Shown here piece after piece: positions 63,097-64,000 of a stretch of DNA of 64,000 nt. Within the stretch, counting starts at the first letter, position 1. Every line of letters begins with the position of its first letter. Under the pieces are notes generated by a model, which was not told where the DNA came from, ran no database searches, and worked only from the letters and a program-made list of their open reading frames with translations. Source of the stretch: Anaerolineae bacterium (GTDB taxonomy: Bacteria > Chloroflexota > Anaerolineae > Aggregatilineales > Phototrophicaceae); contig JALHNB010000008.1 in assembly GCA_022843745.1 (NCBI GenBank), positions 24,008-88,007 of the forward strand, given 5' to 3'. Position numbers and translations under genes: made by a program.

Positions 63097-64000
63097 CTAG
63101 GTTACGCCGTTGTCAGCGCGCCACTGATCCAGCGCGGCGTTGACATCTGCGGCGGCCTGGGCGAGTGTTCCAGGGATATCGTCAGTGGTATTGTTGAAAA
63201 TGGCATCCAGGTGCGGGTTGAGTACAGAGTCGAAGTTCCCATCCAGAATCGGTTCGGGATGCGCCCACTGTAACGCATCACTATAGACGATATTGTGTTC
63301 CGGCGGCATCGAGTCCAGGAACGCAGGCGAGGCGTTGACCGATTCGAGCGCGGCAACTGCCATACCTGTGGCAACATTCGCTTCCTGTGGGCTTTGGGTG
63401 AGCAGGAATTTCAGGAAGTCCCAGGCAACATCGGCATTCTGTGAGCCTGAGTAAATCGAGTAGTTAAGCATGTACAGCGTGCAGGCCGGGTCACGATCCT
63501 TAACATGCGGGAACGGCACGACATCCCATTCAAAATCGGTGATCGTGCGGAAGGTATTCAGCCAGCGTCCATAGGAGAACATGGCGACTTTACCGGACAT
63601 GAAACGATCAAACCCGCCAAGTTCCTGAACAGCCGACGACGACGGAGCAACTTTATATGTCTCGCGTAAGTCGCGCAGCAGTTGGAAGGCCTGTGCTGCT
63701 TCTGGCGAATCAATGACGCAGCGCGTATCGGCGGTAATTTTCTTGATGTTGCTGTACACCTGTGCGCCATGCTGGTAGAGAAGTGTCGGGTACATCCAGT
63801 TTTCGAAATGGACACCAAATTGGCGTTCTTCTTCGTTGGTGAGCTTGGTCGCGGTTTCGATCAGGTTATCCCACGTCCAATCTTCAGATTCCCAATCCGT
63901 CGGTGGGTACGGCACACCAGCCGCGTCAAACAGATTCTTGTTGAACACAAATCCCGCTGGGGAAACTTCGAATGGCATGGACAGCATTTGCTCGTTGTAG
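63097..64000 (-). CDS. CUT1 family sugar ABC transporter substrate-binding protein, 5' end outside window
   Basis: The C-terminal 301 codons of an extracellular solute-binding protein (family 1); the frame is open to the right edge (YNEQMLSMPFEV at the border), so the signal peptide is not in view. Blocks such as VFNKNLFDAAGVPYPP, DWTWDNLIETATKLT, FMSGKVAMFSYGRW and WDFLKFLLTQSP are typical of maltose/glycerol-3-phosphate type binding proteins. The ending, DVNAALDQWRADNGVT, is complete. It is the first known gene of the transporter, upstream of two permeases, and gives the locus its substrate specificity, which cannot be told from this sequence. Confidence 0.93.
   Translation of the reverse strand, partial: YNEQMLSMPFEVSPAGFVFNKNLFDAAGVPYPPTDWESEDWTWDNLIETATKLTNEEERQFGVHFENWMYPTLLYQHGAQVYSNIKKITADTRCVIDSPEAAQAFQLLRDLRETYKVAPSSSAVQELGGFDRFMSGKVAMFSYGRWLNTFRTITDFEWDVVPFPHVKDRDPACTLYMLNYSIYSGSQNADVAWDFLKFLLTQSPQEANVATGMAVAALESVNASPAFLDSMPPEHNIVYSDALQWAHPEPILDGNFDSVLNPHLDAIFNNTTDDIPGTLAQAAADVNAALDQWRADNGVT

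Overview
The window looks like chromosomal DNA of a free-living Chloroflexota bacterium, probably of the Anaerolineae. This is inferred from gene style, not from a marker tree. The signs are lipoproteins and membrane proteins with long Thr/Pro linkers, a MalT/BTAD-like regulator, a Ser/Thr kinase with a Thr/Pro stalk and NBR1-like end, PD40 and PPC beta-repeat proteins, MacB-type export and CUT1 sugar uptake. There is no rRNA, tRNA, CRISPR array, phage or IS element. Most of the window is core chromosome, punctuated by a family of short perfect palindromes.

Layout. 1-6.4 kb: a carotenoid-type FAD oxidoreductase (cut by the left edge) diverges from rpoC, which lacks rpoB beside it and has two tandem promoters. 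6.5-16.4 kb: a glycosidase-like lipoprotein, a gyrA-type topoisomerase subunit with a palindrome in its promoter, a MalT-like regulator with a dead P-loop, rel, moeA and a VKOR-type oxidoreductase. 16.4-25.2 kb: an S1-domain protein and an envelope block (lipoprotein, PPC protein, M23 peptidase, PD40 protein, LysM L,D-transpeptidase). 25.3-33.2 kb: HD hydrolase, Ser/Thr kinase, fumarase/aspartase, Fe/Mn superoxide dismutase and three tandem EamA transporters. 33.2-37.9 kb: epimerase, obg, nadD and a double-domain solute-binding protein whose 5' end carries a palindromic repeat. 38.0-44.8 kb: an AAA+ ATPase paired with a pseudo-receiver protein, a UlaG-like hydrolase, and the tig-clpP-clpX operon. 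45.2-54.8 kb: a tight eight-gene operon with two adaptors, an ABC ATPase, two MacB-like permeases, an SH3b membrane protein, an OmpR-type regulator and a histidine kinase; three direct repeats upstream are a likely self-control site. 55-64 kb: a carbohydrate locus with a binding protein (cut by the right edge), two permeases, a GntR regulator, PfkB sugar kinase, DeoC-type aldolase, a diiron ferritin-like protein and a glycosidase-SUMF1 fusion.

How it fits together. The kinase-aldolase pair beside a sugar importer suggests capture, phosphorylation and cleavage of a pentose or deoxypentose. The diiron protein coupled to the aldolase is unexplained and is the best candidate for new enzymology. 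The other strong leads are the AAA+/pseudo-receiver pair, the self-regulated exporter, the topoisomerase lacking a GyrA box, and the palindromic repeat that has entered a coding region.
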